Source: Hydrogenoanaerobacterium saccharovorans (GTDB lineage: Bacteria; Bacillota; Clostridia; Oscillospirales; Ruminococcaceae). From it: a stretch of DNA of 64,000 nt. Of this stretch, positions 32,940-42,050 are shown in pieces. How positions within the stretch are numbered: position 1 is the first letter of the stretch; each line of letters starts with the position of its first letter. Both the position numbers and the translations under genes were made by a program. The DNA is taken from the NCBI RefSeq assembly GCF_003814745.1, contig NZ_RKRD01000001.1:372001-436000 (forward strand), in the 5' to 3' direction. The notes under the pieces are model-generated. The model searched no databases. It was given only the letters and a program-made list of their open reading frames with translations, and had not been told where the DNA came from.

Positions 32940-34211
32940 ATGATGGAAAAGTTGAAGCAGACACTGAATAAAAACAAGGACAAATACATAAAACGGCTTT
33001 CTGACCTTGTCGCGATTGATACGCGAGACTTGGGCCATGGTATCGACGGCGGTTTAGAGAAAAAAGGCCAGGATTATATGGTTGAGATGTTCCGTCAAAT
33101 GGGTGCAGCATCTGTGGAGAAACACCAAATGACCGAGGCTGTCATCCAAGATAGTATTGCACAGCACAAAGAGGGCAACCCCGGGCATAACTACGACGGA
33201 CGCTACAATGTGTATGCCGCGTTTGAAGGAACGGGCAGTAAATCTATCATGTTCAACGGGCATATCGACACCATGCCCCCGGGTGATGAAAAGCTGTGGA
33301 ACACCCCACCCCATACCCCCACCATCCGAGATGGCAAAATGTATGGGCTGGGCGTGTGTGATATGAAAGGCGGGCTGATGGCATCTGCAATGGCAGTACA
33401 GCTGCTGAAAGATGCAGAGATACCCCTACCCGGCAAAGTTGTTATTACATCGGTTGTAGATGAAGAGGGCGGCGGAAACGGCTCGATTGCCGCGGCGATG
33501 AACGGGCAAAAAGCCGATGCTGTGGTAGTTTGTGAGCCTACCGATGAAGAATTGATTGCTGCGCACATGGGCTTTATCTTTTTTAAAATAGAAATAGAGG
33601 GCAAGGCGGTGCATTCGGGCTCCAAGTGGCTGGGGGTAAGTGCCATCGAAAAAGCGGTTAAACTGATGGCTGCAATCGATGAACTGGAGCACAAATGGCT
33701 GATGACCTATAAACATACTCTGCTGCCGTCGCCTACCTCGAATGCAGGCGTGATTGAGGGCGGAACAGCGGGTTCTACCGTAGCAGATTACTGCTGTTTT
33801 AAAACCTGTGTGCATTATCTGCCCGTACAGATGAGCCACGACCAAGTGGTAAAAGAGTACACCGAGGCAATCTACCGCTGCTGCGAAGGCGACGAGTGGC
33901 TGAAAGACCATAAACCACGCATCTCCATTTACCAAGCGGGCGGCTCATTCGAGATGGATTTAAAACACGAATTTGTCGGTGCGTTTCGCAGTGCTTATAA
34001 AACAGCACTGGGCAAAGAAGTAAAAGTTGTGGGTTCCCCTGCGGGGTGTGATTCGCGCGTTTGGCGCAATATAGCAAAATGCCCCACTTTACAGTACGGC
34101 CCCGGCAGGCAGGCACAGTGCCATGCAGTGAATGAATATATCGAGTTACAGCAATATCTCGATGCAATTTTGGTTTATGCACAACTCATTATAGATTGGT
34201 GCCAAGAATAA
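32940..34211 (+). CDS. M20-family amidohydrolase/peptidase (ArgE/DapE type), first copy
   Basis: A 423-residue zinc hydrolase. Metal-site residues are seen in GHIDTMPPGD, GVCDMKGG, VDEEGGGNG, CEPTDEE and QCHAVNEYI. The dimerisation insert lies near residues 190-320. The ATG pair at 32940/32943 follows a GGGGGGGA site. M20 enzymes cleave N-acyl amino acids, dipeptides or ureido compounds; the substrate here is unknown. Its place after the nucleoside hydrolase suggests a nucleoside- or base-linked amide, but this is inference. Confidence 0.9.
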   Translation: MMEKLKQTLNKNKDKYIKRLSDLVAIDTRDLGHGIDGGLEKKGQDYMVEMFRQMGAASVEKHQMTEAVIQDSIAQHKEGNPGHNYDGRYNVYAAFEGTGSKSIMFNGHIDTMPPGDEKLWNTPPHTPTIRDGKMYGLGVCDMKGGLMASAMAVQLLKDAEIPLPGKVVITSVVDEEGGGNGSIAAAMNGQKADAVVVCEPTDEELIAAHMGFIFFKIEIEGKAVHSGSKWLGVSAIEKAVKLMAAIDELEHKWLMTYKHTLLPSPTSNAGVIEGGTAGSTVADYCCFKTCVHYLPVQMSHDQVVKEYTEAIYRCCEGDEWLKDHKPRISIYQAGGSFEMDLKHEFVGAFRSAYKTALGKEVKVVGSPAGCDSRVWRNIAKCPTLQYGPGRQAQCHAVNEYIELQQYLDAILVYAQLIIDWCQE

Positions 34212-34228
34212 TAAGGAGGATTACGCGA

Positions 34229-34972
34229 ATGCAGAAAAAAGTTTTAATTGCCGGCGAAAGCTGGATGAGTTATACTACCCACGTGAAAGGTTTTGACAGC
34301 TTTTACACATCGGTGTACGAGGAGGGGGTAGGCCCTATCCGCACCGCTATCGAACAGGCGGGCTATCAGGTAGATTACATACCCAACCATCATGCACCCG
34401 AAAAGTTCCCTTTTACTATGGAAGAGTTAAAAGAATATTCCTGCGTGATTTTGTCCGACATCGGTTCAAACACACTGCTGCTTGCGCCCGATACCTTTTC
34501 TAAAAGCATCAGAAAGCCCAACCGTTGTCAGCTAATCAAAGACTATGTGGAGCAGGGCGGTTCTTTCTTGATGGTTGGCGGTTATATGTCGTTTACCGGT
34601 GTAGATGCAAAAACACGGTATGGTCAGACGCCGATTAAAGACGTTCTGCCTGTTGAGTGCCTGGATATAGACGACAGAGCAGAGCACCCCGAGGGTGTGG
34701 TACCGGTAATCGTAAAAGAGCACGAGGCAATTAAAGGTCTGCCCAAAGAATGGCCGCATTTCCTCGGTTACAACAAAACCAAAGCAACTGCCCAAGGTGA
34801 GGTACTGGTTACCATAGATGGCGACCCCTTTATTGCAGTAGGCGAATTTGGTAAAGGCAAATCCGCTGTATTTACATCCGATTGTGCACCCCACTGGGGC
34901 CCGCCGGAGTTTGTAAATTGGGAATATTACAACGAACTTTGGAAAGGGATTTTGGATTACTTAACAAAATAA
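34229..34972 (+). CDS. PF07090-type glutamine-amidotransferase-like cytoplasmic protein
   Basis: A 247-residue class I GATase-like protein of the PF07090 group, which carries the flavodoxin-like fold but is not a proven amidotransferase. The opening (QKKVLIAGESWMSYTTHVKGFD) and VILSDIGSNTLLLAP near residue 75 and GGYMSFTGVDAKTRYG near 125 match the group. No clear Cys-His-Glu triad is seen. An AAGGAGG site precedes ATG 34229, and the gene is flanked by two M20 genes. Confidence 0.8.
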   Translation: MQKKVLIAGESWMSYTTHVKGFDSFYTSVYEEGVGPIRTAIEQAGYQVDYIPNHHAPEKFPFTMEELKEYSCVILSDIGSNTLLLAPDTFSKSIRKPNRCQLIKDYVEQGGSFLMVGGYMSFTGVDAKTRYGQTPIKDVLPVECLDIDDRAEHPEGVVPVIVKEHEAIKGLPKEWPHFLGYNKTKATAQGEVLVTIDGDPFIAVGEFGKGKSAVFTSDCAPHWGPPEFVNWEYYNELWKGILDYLTK

Positions 34973-34995
34973 AACAATAACTACAGAGGCGGTAA

Positions 34996-36159
34996 ATGAT
35001 GTTACAACATATTTCGAACGTTCAAAAGGATGAGGCATTGAAGCTGCTGTGCGATGCAATCGGCATCGTTACGGTAAATCCCAATGGAGAGGAGAAGTTG
35101 CTGGCAGATTTTATCGCCTCTTATTTGCAGGGCACAGGCTGTACGGTTACAGTACAGGAGTTTGCACCCAACAGGGCAAATATTATAGCAACCATAAAAG
35201 GCCGAACCAACCAAAAAGCACTGCTGATAAACGGGCATTTGGATACCGTGCCGTTTGGTAATACCGATGGATGGAATACCGCGCCGGATAAAGCAGTAAT
35301 TCGGGGCGGTACCCTGTATGGGCGCGGTGCCAGTGATATGAAAAGCGGGCTTTGTGCGGCCTTGTATGCCTTTTGTATGTTTGCGGCAGAGGGCTTTGTA
35401 CCCGAACACGACATCATTTTTGCAGGCACAGCAGATGAAGAAACGGATGGACTGGGTGCTCAGGCAATCGTAAACAGCGGGTTGCTAAATAACGTGGGAC
35501 ATATTATAATAGGAGAGCCTACGGGCAACCAAATTTCGGTAGCTTCCAAAGGTACATTGTGGTTGGAGTTTTCTATTTGCGGAAAAACCTCACACGGGGC
35601 ATATCCGTGGGAGGGCATCAACGCGGCAGAGGTTGCCTACGAGCTTTTTACAGAGATAAAAAAGAGCATCGAAGAGGCAAGCCACCCGTACCTTTCGGTG
35701 CCTACTTGTACTTTGACTAAAATTCAAGGCGGAGTTAAGGTAAATATGGTGCCCGATGCCTGTAATATGACGTTGGATATCAGGACGGTACCCTCTGTTT
35801 GCCACAATGAGCTGTTGGCGCAGGTGAACAGGCTGATTGCAGGTTTACAGCAGCAGTTTGGTGGTTTAAAGATAGAATATCAGGTTTTAACCAATCGGAT
35901 GGCGGTTGAAATTTCACCCCACAACAGTTTGGTTGAAGAACTTTCAAATACAGTACAAGAGGTGTGCGGTGTAAAGCCACAGCTTACAGGAACAGGTTTT
36001 TTCAGTGATGCATCTATTTTTCTAAAAGATTACAATTTGCCCACGGTGCTGTTTGGCCCGGGCGAAAGCAGCGAAGCACATAAACCCAACGAATGTGTTT
36101 TTATAAAAAACTACTTTGACGCTATCGAATGCTACTATCATTTTATGAAACAACAATAA
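34996..36159 (+). CDS. M20-family amidohydrolase/peptidase (ArgE/DapE type), second copy
   Basis: A 387-residue zinc hydrolase, a distant paralogue of the first copy rather than a recent duplicate. Metal-site residues are in NGHLDTVPFG, GASDMKSG, ADEETDGLG, GEPTGN and, near the C-terminus, the EAHKPNE segment. The dimerisation domain spans about residues 175-290. The ATG has a CAGAGGCGG site. It probably acts on a different N-acyl compound from the first M20 protein. Confidence 0.9.
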   Translation: MMLQHISNVQKDEALKLLCDAIGIVTVNPNGEEKLLADFIASYLQGTGCTVTVQEFAPNRANIIATIKGRTNQKALLINGHLDTVPFGNTDGWNTAPDKAVIRGGTLYGRGASDMKSGLCAALYAFCMFAAEGFVPEHDIIFAGTADEETDGLGAQAIVNSGLLNNVGHIIIGEPTGNQISVASKGTLWLEFSICGKTSHGAYPWEGINAAEVAYELFTEIKKSIEEASHPYLSVPTCTLTKIQGGVKVNMVPDACNMTLDIRTVPSVCHNELLAQVNRLIAGLQQQFGGLKIEYQVLTNRMAVEISPHNSLVEELSNTVQEVCGVKPQLTGTGFFSDASIFLKDYNLPTVLFGPGESSEAHKPNECVFIKNYFDAIECYYHFMKQQ

Positions 36160-36210
36160 AACTCTCATGAGGTTAAATTGGATATTTTTCAAGGTGAATA
36201 GGAGGAAAAA

Positions 36211-37110
36211 ATGAAACTGTTGAATTTTGGGTCGCTCAATATAGATTATGTGTATAAGGTTGACCATTTTGTCCGTCCCGGCGAAACGATGTCGTCAGAG
36301 TCACGCCAAACTTTTTGCGGAGGTAAGGGGCTCAACCAAACCATTGCACTGGCAAGGGCGGGGGTACAGGTATACCATGCAGGTGCTGTGGGTAAAGCGG
36401 ATGGCGAAATGTTGCTTGAAGCTTTGAAGAAAAATAATGTGAACATCGATTTTGTAAAGCAGTGCGAAGATATTGCCACAGGCCATGCCATTATCCAGGT
36501 AAACCGTTCGGGGCAAAATTGCATTATGCTTTACGGCGGCGCAAACCAAACGATGACAAAAGAGCATATTGATGAAACACTTGCGGGCTTTTCGGCAGAC
36601 GATTTTCTTATCCTGCAAAACGAAATCAATAATTTAGGCTATATCATGGAGCAGGCACACAAAAAAGGATTGGTAATTGTACTGAATCCGTCGCCGATGA
36701 ATGAGAAGATTCTTGCGCTGCCCCTTGAGTTTGTCGATTATTTTATGCTTAACGAGGTGGAGGCAGCCGATATCTGCGGCGAAGAGAGCAAGGATAATTT
36801 GCTCGGCAGCTTGTCGCGCAAATACCCCAAAGCAAAAATTGTACTGACACTCGGCAAGCACGGTGTGCAGTATAAAGACGGCGAGCAAATCCTATCGCAT
36901 GGCATTTACAAAGTACCTGTGGTAGATACCACTGCAGCGGGGGATACATTTACAGGCTTCTTCATTGGTAGCCTGGCGCAAGGCTATGCAGCCGAAGAGG
37001 CGTTGCGTTTGGCATCGGTTGCATCATCCATTGCAGTTTCACGGCAAGGTGCCGAATCTTCTATCCCTTATATGGATGAAGTGAAAAACAGCAATCTGGT
37101 GGCAGAATAG
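36211..37110 (+). CDS. Ribokinase-like PfkB sugar kinase
   Basis: A 299-residue PfkB/ribokinase-family protein. GGKGLNQTIALARAG near residue 35 is the family signature 1, and DTTAAGDTFTGFFIG near residue 243 is signature 2, with the catalytic aspartate in AAGD. The best fit is ribose or another pentose, consistent with nucleoside hydrolase in the operon, giving ribose 5-phosphate. An AGGAGG site is upstream. It is the last gene of the nucleoside unit and is followed by a terminator. Confidence 0.88.
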   Translation: MKLLNFGSLNIDYVYKVDHFVRPGETMSSESRQTFCGGKGLNQTIALARAGVQVYHAGAVGKADGEMLLEALKKNNVNIDFVKQCEDIATGHAIIQVNRSGQNCIMLYGGANQTMTKEHIDETLAGFSADDFLILQNEINNLGYIMEQAHKKGLVIVLNPSPMNEKILALPLEFVDYFMLNEVEAADICGEESKDNLLGSLSRKYPKAKIVLTLGKHGVQYKDGEQILSHGIYKVPVVDTTAAGDTFTGFFIGSLAQGYAAEEALRLASVASSIAVSRQGAESSIPYMDEVKNSNLVAE

Positions 37111-37125
37111 CATCTTAGAGAATAA

Positions 37126-37178
37126 AATAAAACAGCCGCAAATACACAGGCAATCGCTTGGTTTTGCGGCTGTTTTTT
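37126..37178. terminator. Bidirectional terminator between the ribokinase-like gene and the LysR gene
   Basis: AAAACAGCCGCAAA (37129-37142) pairs with TTTGCGGCTGTTTT (37163-37176) across a 20-base loop, followed by T residues. Confidence 0.85.
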
Positions 37179-37182
37179 ACGG

Positions 37183-38112
37183 TTACACAAGTACACAATT
37201 GCGTGTTGCACTTTTTACCGATTGAACAAACATTTTCTCCCACATATTCAGTTGGTAGTCTTTGGGGTAAATGACAAGGTCTTTGCTGCCGAGAGAAGAA
37301 ATGGCGCAATAGCGCAGCACAAGCTCGTTTTTCTCTAAAAACTGTTTTGTAACGGGCGGCGACCAAAAATAAGCGCCTGCTACCTCCTGCAATAAACGGT
37401 ACAGCGTACCTTGTTCGTATAAATAAATACATTTCGATGAAGGCTTTACCGGAGTTTCGATAATGGTTTTTGTATAGGACGGAGCGGGTGTTTCAATATT
37501 ACCGTAAGCAATTTCTGTATAATTGGCAAGTGCGCCGTAGGGGATTTCGCTCAACGGTGCCAAAGGATGATGCCTCGACATCAAAACGCCCATTGAATAC
37601 TCCCAAATTACTTCTCGCTTCAGCTGATGTTCGTCCAAAAAAGAAAGAAATTCGCTTTCAAAAAGAGTAGGGCAGCGGATGATACCGAGATTGGAAGTTC
37701 CCTCCGCCACATCACGAATGGCAGCCATAGCATTTGCCTCTTTAAAAGTAACGGATAAAGGTGCGCCGCGCTTCATTCTGCTTAAAAAATCGGTAAAGCC
37801 AAAAGATATATAATCTGCGCGGGCAGCGGTTATGCTAAACCGAATGTTTTTTTCTTCGGGTGCTTTGTACATCGATTCAAGCTCATCCACCTGTGAAAGA
37901 ATGGTGTTGGCATGCGTAATAAACTCGGCACCTTCGCGGGTAGGGGCAACGCCTTTGGTTGTACGCTTAAAAATGGTAATGCCCAGCTCGTGCTCCAGCT
38001 CTTTAATTGCCTTACTCAAATTTGGCTGCCCCATAAACAGGTTTTGAGCCGCTTTGCTGATCGATTTTGCTTTATCCACCTCTATCACATACTTTAACGA
38101 AAGCAGGTTCAT
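37183..38112 (-). CDS. LysR-family transcriptional regulator
   Basis: A 309-residue LysR protein. Residues 1-60 form the winged helix (LKYVIEVDKAKSISKAAQNLF, PNLSKAIKELEHELG), and residues 90-300 the two-lobed inducer domain. The start follows AGGAGTG. It sits on the minus strand, 42 bases after a small GNAT gene, and is convergent with the nucleoside operon. It is not next to an obvious target, so its regulon is unknown. Confidence 0.93.
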   Translation of the reverse strand: MNLLSLKYVIEVDKAKSISKAAQNLFMGQPNLSKAIKELEHELGITIFKRTTKGVAPTREGAEFITHANTILSQVDELESMYKAPEEKNIRFSITAARADYISFGFTDFLSRMKRGAPLSVTFKEANAMAAIRDVAEGTSNLGIIRCPTLFESEFLSFLDEHQLKREVIWEYSMGVLMSRHHPLAPLSEIPYGALANYTEIAYGNIETPAPSYTKTIIETPVKPSSKCIYLYEQGTLYRLLQEVAGAYFWSPPVTKQFLEKNELVLRYCAISSLGSKDLVIYPKDYQLNMWEKMFVQSVKSATRNCVLV

Positions 38113-38154
38113 TTTGTCACTCCTATTGTTCAGCGGTACGTTAGTAACGATCGA

Positions 38155-38427
38155 TTATACAAGCAGATCGGCATGTTCCGGATGCTTTTGAAACCAAGTC
38201 ACCGCGTACGAGCAAGTAGGGTGTACTTTTTTACCGTCGGCGCGCAGCTTTTCTACTGCAGCTTGCATCAGTTTGCCGGCAATACCCTGCCCGCGCAGGC
38301 TGTCGTCCACAAAGGTGTGGTCAATATTTGCAACATGAACCGATTCTGCTGGAAAAGTAACCTCGGCAACCAGTTTTCCATGTTCATCCTTATAATAAAT
38401 TCGATTGTTTTCTATCATAAAATTCAT
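38155..38427 (-). CDS. Small GNAT-fold N-acetyltransferase (YjdJ type)
   Basis: A 90-residue protein of the short GCN5-related family. The DHTFVDDSLRGQGIAGKL motif carries the acetyl-CoA loop (RGQGIAG). The C-terminal VHPTCSYAVTWFQKHPE is typical of YjdJ. The substrate is unknown. It is upstream of the LysR gene on the same strand, 42 bases away, and could be co-transcribed. Confidence 0.88.
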   Translation of the reverse strand: MNFMIENNRIYYKDEHGKLVAEVTFPAESVHVANIDHTFVDDSLRGQGIAGKLMQAAVEKLRADGKKVHPTCSYAVTWFQKHPEHADLLV

Positions 38428-38518
38428 TTGTTAACACCTCCTGCCAACATTATAACACAAAAGATGCAAAAAGATGCGTCTGGTCACGTGTTTTTCTGTA
38501 GTATAGCGGGGAATATAG

Positions 38519-38547
38519 TTGCGTGTAGACTTCAAAAATGCTATTAT
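38519..38547 (+). promoter_or_regulatory. Sigma-A promoter for prfC
   Basis: TTGCGT at 38519-38524, a 17-base spacer, and TATTAT at 38542-38547. The transcript would start near 38553, before the GGAGG site of prfC. Confidence 0.65.
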
Positions 38548-38583
38548 TAAAAGGTTAATTTGCAATATGTGGAGGAATACAGT

Positions 38584-40167
38584 TTGGCTGATTTGAAAAC
38601 TGAAATAGAGCGCAGAAGAACGTTTGCGATTATCTCTCACCCCGATGCGGGTAAAACAACGCTTACTGAGAAATTTTTGCTTTACGGCGGGGCAATTGCC
38701 CTAGCAGGCTCGGTTAAGGGCAAAAAAACGGCAAAGCATGCAGTATCCGATTGGATGGAAATTGAAAAACAAAGAGGTATTTCGGTAACCTCATCGGTAA
38801 TGCAGTTTAATTACGAGGGCTACTGCATTAATATTCTGGATACCCCGGGACATCAGGATTTCTCGGAGGATACTTACCGTACACTCATGGCGGCAGACAG
38901 CGCGGTTATGGTTATTGATGCATCCAAGGGTGTTGAGAACCAAACCAGAAAGCTGTTTAAGGTGTGTTTGCTGCGCGATATCCCTATCTTTACATTTATC
39001 AATAAGATGGACAGAGAAGCGCGCGACCCTTTCGACCTGATGGAAGAAATCGAGAACGAACTGGGTATCAAAACCTATCCCATCAACTGGCCCATCGGCT
39101 GCGGTAAAGAGTTTAAGGGCGTTTACGACCGCCATAAAAAAGAGATTATCTCGTTTACCGCCAACAACGGTCAGCACGAGGTAGAAAAAATGGAGGTTGA
39201 TATCAACGACCCCCGTTTGGAGACACTGATTGGGGAACAACACCGCCAAACACTGGTGGACGATATTGAGCTGCTCGACGGCGCAAGCTACGACTTTGAT
39301 ATGGATGCCATACGTCATGGCAAACTTTCCCCCGTGTTTTTTGGTTCGGCGCTTACCAACTTTGGTGTAGAGCCGTTTTTGGAAGACTTTTTAAAAATGA
39401 CAACACCCCCGCTGCCGCGTGATTCAAGCGAAGGCGAGGTTGACCCGTTCAGCAAAGATTTTTCTGCATTCGTATTTAAAATCCAGGCAAACATGAACAA
39501 GGCGCATCGCGATAGAATTGCGTTTATGCGCATCTGCTCAGGGCGATTTGATAAAAATATGGAGGTTGCACACATTCAGGGCGGCAAAAACCTCAAGCTT
39601 TCGCAGCCGCAGCAGATTATGGCACAAGACCGCGAAATTATCGACGAAGCTTATGCCGGCGACATCATTGGTGTGTTCGACCCCGGTATTTTTTCCATCG
39701 GTGATACCATCAGCGTGCCTAGCAAAAAATTTGAATTTGCGGGCATCCCCACCTTTGCACCCGAGCATTTTGCGCGCATTCGCCAAAAGGATACCTTGAA
39801 GCGCAAGCAGTTTGTAAAAGGCACCACCCAAATTGCGCAAGAGGGTGCAATTCAAATTTTTCAGGAGCCGTTCAAGGGCATGGAAGAGGTCATTGTAGGC
39901 GTTGTGGGTACTCTGCAATTTGATGTATTGGAGTACCGCTTGAAGAACGAATACAATGTGGATATCATTATGGAGCGGCTGGCGTACCAGTACATCCGAT
40001 GGATTGAGAACAAAGACATCGACATCAAGCAGCTGAACCTCAGTTCGGATACCAAAGTGGTGCAGGACTTTAAAGGACGTTTTCTGCTGCTGTTTACCGA
40101 CAGTTGGAATATTAACTGGGCACTCGATAAAAACAAAGGGCTTATTCTATCTGAATTCGGGCGCTAA
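38584..40167 (+). CDS. prfC: Peptide chain release factor 3
   Basis: A 527-residue translational GTPase, near E. coli RF3 in length. G1 is HPDAGKTT near residue 20, G2 region GISVTSSVM, G3 DTPGHQDF and G4 NKMDREARDP. It recycles RF1 and RF2 after termination. TTG 38584 is preferred, eight bases after GGAGG; the ATG at 38560 has only a weak site and adds eight extra residues. Convergent with the ABC-F gene across a terminator. Confidence 0.95.
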   Translation: MADLKTEIERRRTFAIISHPDAGKTTLTEKFLLYGGAIALAGSVKGKKTAKHAVSDWMEIEKQRGISVTSSVMQFNYEGYCINILDTPGHQDFSEDTYRTLMAADSAVMVIDASKGVENQTRKLFKVCLLRDIPIFTFINKMDREARDPFDLMEEIENELGIKTYPINWPIGCGKEFKGVYDRHKKEIISFTANNGQHEVEKMEVDINDPRLETLIGEQHRQTLVDDIELLDGASYDFDMDAIRHGKLSPVFFGSALTNFGVEPFLEDFLKMTTPPLPRDSSEGEVDPFSKDFSAFVFKIQANMNKAHRDRIAFMRICSGRFDKNMEVAHIQGGKNLKLSQPQQIMAQDREIIDEAYAGDIIGVFDPGIFSIGDTISVPSKKFEFAGIPTFAPEHFARIRQKDTLKRKQFVKGTTQIAQEGAIQIFQEPFKGMEEVIVGVVGTLQFDVLEYRLKNEYNVDIIMERLAYQYIRWIENKDIDIKQLNLSSDTKVVQDFKGRFLLLFTDSWNINWALDKNKGLILSEFGR

Positions 40168-40173
40168 GCTTAT

Positions 40174-40209
40174 AAAAAAACCGGAGTGCATTTTTGCACT
40201 CCGGTTTTT
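40174..40209. terminator. Bidirectional terminator between prfC and the ABC-F gene
   Basis: AAAAACCGGAGTGCA pairs with TGCACTCCGGTTTTT across a short T-rich loop; T/A runs are on both sides. Confidence 0.92.
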
Positions 40210-40214
40210 GTTGT

Positions 40215-42008
40215 TTAAGCTTGGTTTTGCGCCTCTATGCGCTCGGCAAGGTCGCTTAAATACACCCAACGCTCCATCTGCGCGGCAAGTTCTGCCTCCA
40301 AAGCTGTTTTTTGCTCCATCAGCTCTTGCAAACGCTCAAAGTTACTTGCCTCTTTTACAAGTTCTTTTTCAACGCCGTCAATGCGTTCTTCCAATTTTGC
40401 AATCACATCATCAATGGCGTCGTACTCGCGCTGTTCTTTGTAAGTAAATTTCAGCTTGTCCGATTTCGTTTTCCAGCTGTCCTTCGATTTTTGCTGTGTA
40501 TCACGTTCGGTTTCAGGTTCAGCCTGTTCTTCTCGCTGTGCCAAGTAATCGGAATAACCGCCCATGGAGCCGCAAATGCCGCCGTCAGGCTCAAACGCAA
40601 AAATGCGGGTTGCCACCTTGTCGAGAAAATAGCGGTCGTGCGATACCACAATCACAGCTCCTGCAAAGCCCTCGAGGTAGTCCTCCAAAATGGTGAGTGT
40701 CTGAATATCGAGGTCGTTGGTGGGTTCGTCAAACAGCAGGATATTGGGTGCCTGCATTAAAATGCCCAGCAGGTACAGCCTACGGCGCTCCCCGCCCGAA
40801 AGCCTGCCGATAGCGGTGTACTGCAAGTCAGAGGTGAACAAAAACTTCTCCATCATCTGCGATGCGGTGAGGGTGCCCTCGGGGGTTTGCACCTCGGCAG
40901 AAATATCCTTAATGTAGTCGATAGCACGCAAAGAGGGGTTCATTTCGTCGCACTCCTGCGCAAAATACCCGATGCGCACCGTATCGCCGATATCCACACT
41001 TCCGCTGTCGGGCGGCAGCATACCGCCGATCATTTTAAGTAGGGTGGATTTACCGCAGCCGTTTTCGCCAATAATGCCGATGCGGTCATCGCGCAGCAGG
41101 TTATAAGAAAAACCGCTGATGAGTGTACGGTCGCCATAAGCCTTTGTTATATTGTCAATCTCAATAATCTTTTTGCCCAAGCGTGAACTCATCGACGACA
41201 TTTCCAGTTTATCTTCCGTTAGGTCTACCTTTTGTGCCGAAAGCTCGGCAAAACGGTTGACACGGAACTGTTGCTTGGTACTGCGGGCACGTGCGCCGCG
41301 CTGAATCCACTCCAATTCTTTTTTCAGCAGTGCCTGCCGCTTCCGCTCGCTCGCAGCAAGCATATCCTCGCGCTCTGCTTTCATCTCTAAATACTTGGAG
41401 TAATTTGCCTGATAACCATAAAGGCTGCCGCCCTGCAGTTCAACAATGCGGTTGGTAACACGGTCAAGAAAATAACGGTCGTGCGTTACCATAAGCAAGG
41501 CGCCTTTGTAACGTGCCAAAAAATCCTCTAGCCAGTCAACCATATCGTTGTCGATGTGGTTGGTAGGTTCGTCGAGCAGGAGCACCTCAACAGGGGTAAC
41601 CAAAGCGCTTGCAAGCGCCACACGGCGTTTTTGCCCGCCCGAAAGCTGTTCCATCGGCTTATCAAAATCCGTGATGCCCAATTTATTTAAAATAGCCTTG
41701 CATTCGTATTGCTTGCCTTCGCGCTGCTGCTGTGCAATCCCATGCAATGTTTGTTCGAGTACGGTTGCCCCCTCTATGAACTCTGGGTTTTGGGGCAGAT
41801 AGCCTACCCTCACGCCGCCTGCTTTGGTAATATCACCGCTGTCTGGGGCTTCAACACCGGCGATTATTTTAAGCAATGTGGATTTACCCGTGCCGTTTAC
41901 ACCGATGACACCCAGTTTTTCGCCCTCGCTGATGCTGAAACAGATATCTTTAAGCAATGTTTTTTCGCTGTAGCTTTTGCTGATTTTATCAGCGGTTAGT
42001 AATAACAT
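40215..42008 (-). CDS. ABC-F family ribosome-associated ATPase with Uup-type C-terminus
   Basis: A 597-residue soluble protein with two ABC domains and no membrane region. Walker A sites are GVNGTGKST near residue 38 and GENGCGKST near 320; signatures LSGGQKRRVALASAL and LSGGERRRLYLLG; DEPTNHID and DEPTNDLD as Walker B. The linker of ABC-F (P-site tRNA interaction motif) lies near 230-285, and a C-terminal coiled coil (EERIDGVEKELVKEA) is like Uup. ABC-F proteins act on the ribosome. It follows the helicase gene by 42 bases. Confidence 0.93.
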   Translation of the reverse strand: MLLLTADKISKSYSEKTLLKDICFSISEGEKLGVIGVNGTGKSTLLKIIAGVEAPDSGDITKAGGVRVGYLPQNPEFIEGATVLEQTLHGIAQQQREGKQYECKAILNKLGITDFDKPMEQLSGGQKRRVALASALVTPVEVLLLDEPTNHIDNDMVDWLEDFLARYKGALLMVTHDRYFLDRVTNRIVELQGGSLYGYQANYSKYLEMKAEREDMLAASERKRQALLKKELEWIQRGARARSTKQQFRVNRFAELSAQKVDLTEDKLEMSSMSSRLGKKIIEIDNITKAYGDRTLISGFSYNLLRDDRIGIIGENGCGKSTLLKMIGGMLPPDSGSVDIGDTVRIGYFAQECDEMNPSLRAIDYIKDISAEVQTPEGTLTASQMMEKFLFTSDLQYTAIGRLSGGERRRLYLLGILMQAPNILLFDEPTNDLDIQTLTILEDYLEGFAGAVIVVSHDRYFLDKVATRIFAFEPDGGICGSMGGYSDYLAQREEQAEPETERDTQQKSKDSWKTKSDKLKFTYKEQREYDAIDDVIAKLEERIDGVEKELVKEASNFERLQELMEQKTALEAELAAQMERWVYLSDLAERIEAQNQA

Positions 42009-42050
42009 AAATTAATATCCTCCGGATATGCTTTGAACTTATTACGTAGC

